From contig CALLZA010000944.1 of NCBI GenBank assembly GCA_937858165.1, forward strand, positions 1-6,992: DNA of 6,992 nt. The letters are read 5' to 3'. Origin of the DNA: an uncultured Ardenticatenia bacterium (GTDB lineage Bacteria; Chloroflexota; Anaerolineae; Promineifilales; Promineifilaceae). The notes under the pieces are model-generated. The model did not search any database. It was not told the origin of the DNA and was given only the letters and a program-made list of their open reading frames with translations. The first letter of the stretch is position 1. Each line of letters starts with the position of its first letter. Both the position numbers and the translations under genes were made by a program. Shown here one piece after another: positions 5,609-6,992 of the stretch.

Positions 5609-6115
5609 ATGCGATACGAACAGCGATTGCTGCCAATGTTACTCTTGCTTTCTGCTCTGCTACTGCTGGTCGCCTGTGGCGGCGCAGCCGCCGGCGGCGC
5701 GGCCGCCGGCGGCACAGCGGCCGGCGACGAACCGCCCGCGGCCGCGCCGGCGACGACCGCACCCTCCACCGACGGCGTGCCGCGGCTCTCGGCCGCGGCC
5801 ACCCTGCTCGAATTGGGCGAGGTGGTCAACGGCGTCATCGTCGAGCGCGACGTGGCCGTGCGTAACAGCGGCGACGCGCCGCTGGTCGTCAGCGAAGTGC
5901 TGACCACTTGTGGCTGCACGACAGCCGCGCTAGAGCCGATGACCCTGGCCCCCGGCGAGACGGGCAACCTCCACATCGCCTTCGACAGCGGCGCGCATGG
6001 CCCGGAACTAACCGGTCCGATCATGCGCCGCGTCATCCTCGTCTCCAACGACCCGACCCAGCCCGAGGCGTCGGTCGACCTGCAGGCAACCATTCTGCCG
6101 CCGGTGGCAGAGTAA
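5609..6115 (+). CDS. DUF1573 lipoprotein
   Basis: 168 residues. The signal peptide (about 7-22) ends in lipobox LVAC with C23. A low-complexity Gly/Ala/Thr/Pro linker follows (24-56), presumably a flexible tether. The DUF1573 domain (about 60-164) has LGEV (69-72), RNSGDAPL (85-92), TTCGCTTA (99-106), APGE (114-117) and SNDPTQP (146-152). C101, C103 and H130 match C124, C126 and H153 of the upstream paralogue without a gap, so the pair shares a CxC-x26-H set. The start is fixed by AAGGA (5595-5599) 9 nt before ATG 5609 and by the lipobox; the open frame extends upstream to 5291, but that part overlaps the PCYCGC gene in another frame and is not coding. It is the last gene of the cluster, 82 nt after the PCYCGC gene and across a stem-loop. 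Function is unknown; envelope metal or redox handling is inferred. Confidence 0.9.
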   Translation: MRYEQRLLPMLLLLSALLLLVACGGAAAGGAAAGGTAAGDEPPAAAPATTAPSTDGVPRLSAAATLLELGEVVNGVIVERDVAVRNSGDAPLVVSEVLTTCGCTTAALEPMTLAPGETGNLHIAFDSGAHGPELTGPIMRRVILVSNDPTQPEASVDLQATILPPVAE

Positions 6116-6240
6116 TTATCCGCCGATTAGGTTTCCAGAGCCTCACGCAAAGCTCGCCAAGGACGCTCAGAACGCCAAGAAGCGTATGCTTTCTCTGCGT
6201 ACTTTGCGCGCTTGGCGATCTTTGCCTGAGGTTCTTAATC
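6115..6240. repeat. About 120-bp imperfect palindromic repeat, copy B
   Basis: It starts at the last base of the DUF1573 stop with ATTATCCGCCGATT (6115-6128), identical to copy A. Arms CCTCACGCAAAGCTCGCCAAG (6141-6161) and its partner 6211-6231 pair at 19 of 21 positions, with about 49 bp between them. Inner GCCAAG/GCAAAG units and GCGTACTT match copy A. GATTA lies outside both arms (6124-6128 and, reversed, about 6236-6240). Transcribed, it would fold into a long hairpin and could end the upstream transcript, though no U-tract follows. Confidence 0.7.
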
Positions 6241-6247
6241 TCCTCCC

Positions 6248-6276
6248 TTGACAGGAGAATGGTTTGATGTTAAACT
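6248..6276 (+). promoter_or_regulatory. Sigma-70-type promoter of the dioxygenase gene
   Basis: TTGACA (6248-6253) is a perfect -35 and is followed after 17 bp by TAAACT (6271-6276), four of six bases of the -10 consensus. The predicted start lies near 6283, giving a leader of about 42 nt that includes AGGGAG (6314-6319), 5 nt before ATG 6325. This is the best promoter in the window. Confidence 0.65.
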
Positions 6277-6299
6277 ATCTCATATCGAAACAGTTTAGC
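6269..6299 (+). promoter_or_regulatory. Possible operator: inverted repeat over the -10 and start site
   Basis: GTTAAACT (6269-6276) and AGTTTAGC (6292-6299) pair at seven of eight positions with a 15-base gap that contains TATCTCATATCGA. The arms cover the -10 box and the predicted transcription start. Relatives of the downstream gene are often controlled by MarR-type repressors that sense quinones (MhqR in Bacillus); whether one acts here is inference. Confidence 0.35.
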
Positions 6300-6324
6300 G
6301 CGTGCGACGCACGAGGGAGATGAC

Positions 6325-6831
6325 ATGCAACTACACGGACTACATCACGTGACGGCGGTAACGGGCAACGCGCCCGGCAACCTGGAGTTCTACACGCGGG
6401 TGCTGGGCTTGCGGCTGGTCAAGAAGACGGTCAACCAGGACGACACCTCGGCCTACCACCTGTTCTACAGCGACACGAAGGGCACGCCGGGATTGGACAT
6501 GACCTTCTTCGACTGGCCGCGCACCGGGCCGGACCAACGCGGCACGGACAGCATCGTCAACACGCTGTTTCGCGTCAACGGCCGCGCCGCGCTCGACTAC
6601 TGGGTCGGCCGTTTCCAGGCGATGGGCGTGAGCGCCGACGACCTGGACACCTTCAACGGCCGTGCCGTACTGCGCTTCGAAGACCCGGAGGGGCAGCGCC
6701 TGACGCTGGTCGATGACGGCGGCGCGCCGACGCAGATCGAGCCGTGGCCGGGCGTAGCCGGGGCCGAAGTGCCGGCCGAGTTTGCCATTCGCGGCTTCCA
6801 CGCCGTGGCCCTCAGCGTGCCGCGGCTGGAT
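6325..6831 (+). CDS. VOC-family ring-cleaving dioxygenase (MhqO/PcpA-like), 3' end cut by adapter
   Basis: The first 169 residues are present, of about 310-320 usual for the family. These are cytoplasmic metal-dependent extradiol dioxygenases of the glyoxalase/bleomycin-resistance fold that open hydroquinone-type rings. Features are LHHVTAVTGNAPGN (6-19, with H7/H8 at the usual first metal-ligand position), FYTRVLGLRLVKKTVNQDD (22-40), YHLFYSDTKGTPG (44-56), MTFFDWPR (59-66), FEDPEGQRLTLVDD (113-126) and the start of the second VOC module, GFHAVALSVP (157-166). The frame continues six codons into the adapter (LSLIHI) and stops; this tail is not real. The other metal ligands fall in the missing half, so the substrate cannot be judged. 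It has its own promoter and is separated from the DUF1573 cluster by a palindromic repeat, so it is probably an independent unit. Confidence 0.88.
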
Positions 6832-6901
6832 CTGTCTCTTATACACATCTGACGCTGCCGACGAGCGATCTAGTGTAGATCTCGGTGGTCGCCGTATCAT
6901 T
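6832..6901 (-). other. Illumina Nextera Read 1 + i5 index + P5 adapter (reverse orientation)
   Basis: CTGTCTCTTATACACATCT (6832-6850) is the Tn5 mosaic end. It is followed by GACGCTGCCGACGA (6851-6864), the index complement GCGATCTA (6865-6872) and the P5 complement (6873-6901). The sequence is the exact reverse complement of 141-210, with the same index. Genomic sequence stops at 6831. Confidence 0.99.
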
Positions 6902-6992
6902 AAAAAAAAAAAAAACGGAGAAACAGCAAAGCAACGTCAGTAGACAGAAAAACAACAGAAGAAACACACGGCACAAAAAGAGATCACGACAA
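6902..6992. other. Non-genomic poly-A and read-through junk
   Basis: Fourteen A (6902-6915) follow the end of P5, then A/C-rich sequence with no resemblance to the genomic part. It mirrors 1-140 in character but not in sequence, as expected for base calls beyond the end of a fragment. It holds no gene. Confidence 0.9.

Noticed and set aside
6340..6900. Minus-strand frame beginning MIRRPPRSTLDRSSAASDVYKRQ-like
   Set aside because: Its N-terminus is the translation of the adapter and the rest is antisense to the dioxygenase gene.
141..6901. 70-bp terminal inverted repeats suggesting a transposon or linear replicon
   Set aside because: The repeats are Illumina P5/Nextera adapter sequence including an index, followed by homopolymer read-through.

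Overview
The window is an assembled contig of high-GC bacterial DNA whose two ends are sequencing artefact. Only about 211-6831 is genomic. Positions 141-210 and 6832-6901 are the Illumina P5/Nextera Read 1 adapter with its index, in opposite orientations. Outside them lie homopolymer runs and unassignable read-through (1-140 and 6902-6992). The first and last genes are therefore cut by the assembly, not by biology.

The organism cannot be named with certainty. GC-rich codon use, lipoproteins with LxxC lipoboxes, a NarL-type two-component pair, DUF1573 and PCYCGC proteins, and short-unit repeats (GCAAAG-, TACGA- and GTGGCGA-like) fit an environmental Chloroflexota metagenome contig. This is inference only.

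Layout of the genomic part. The minus strand carries a response regulator (3840-3205), a sensor histidine kinase whose ATG overlaps the regulator's stop by four bases (3208-1499), a palindromic repeat of about 120 bp, and a nearly complete ChrA-type transporter (1387-211). Diverging from the regulator on the plus strand is a compact cluster of four exported or membrane-anchored proteins: a very methionine-rich protein (4023-4391), a membrane-anchored DUF1573 protein (4426-4989), a PCYCGC-family lipoprotein (5005-5526) and a second DUF1573 protein, this one a lipoprotein (5609-6115). A second copy of the palindromic repeat follows. Then comes a consensus-like promoter and a VOC-fold ring-cleaving dioxygenase cut by the right adapter.

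How they may work together: all four cluster products act outside the cytoplasm and are rich in soft-metal ligands (27 Met in 75 residues; two CxC DUF1573 domains with an equally spaced His; a CxCxC protein). The two-component pair shares a 182-bp divergent promoter region with the cluster. The best working idea is an envelope module for handling a soft metal, probably Cu(I), or thiol redox, controlled by the adjacent two-component system. The domain families are recognised from sequence; the joint function is inference. The cluster is the most interesting part of the window.
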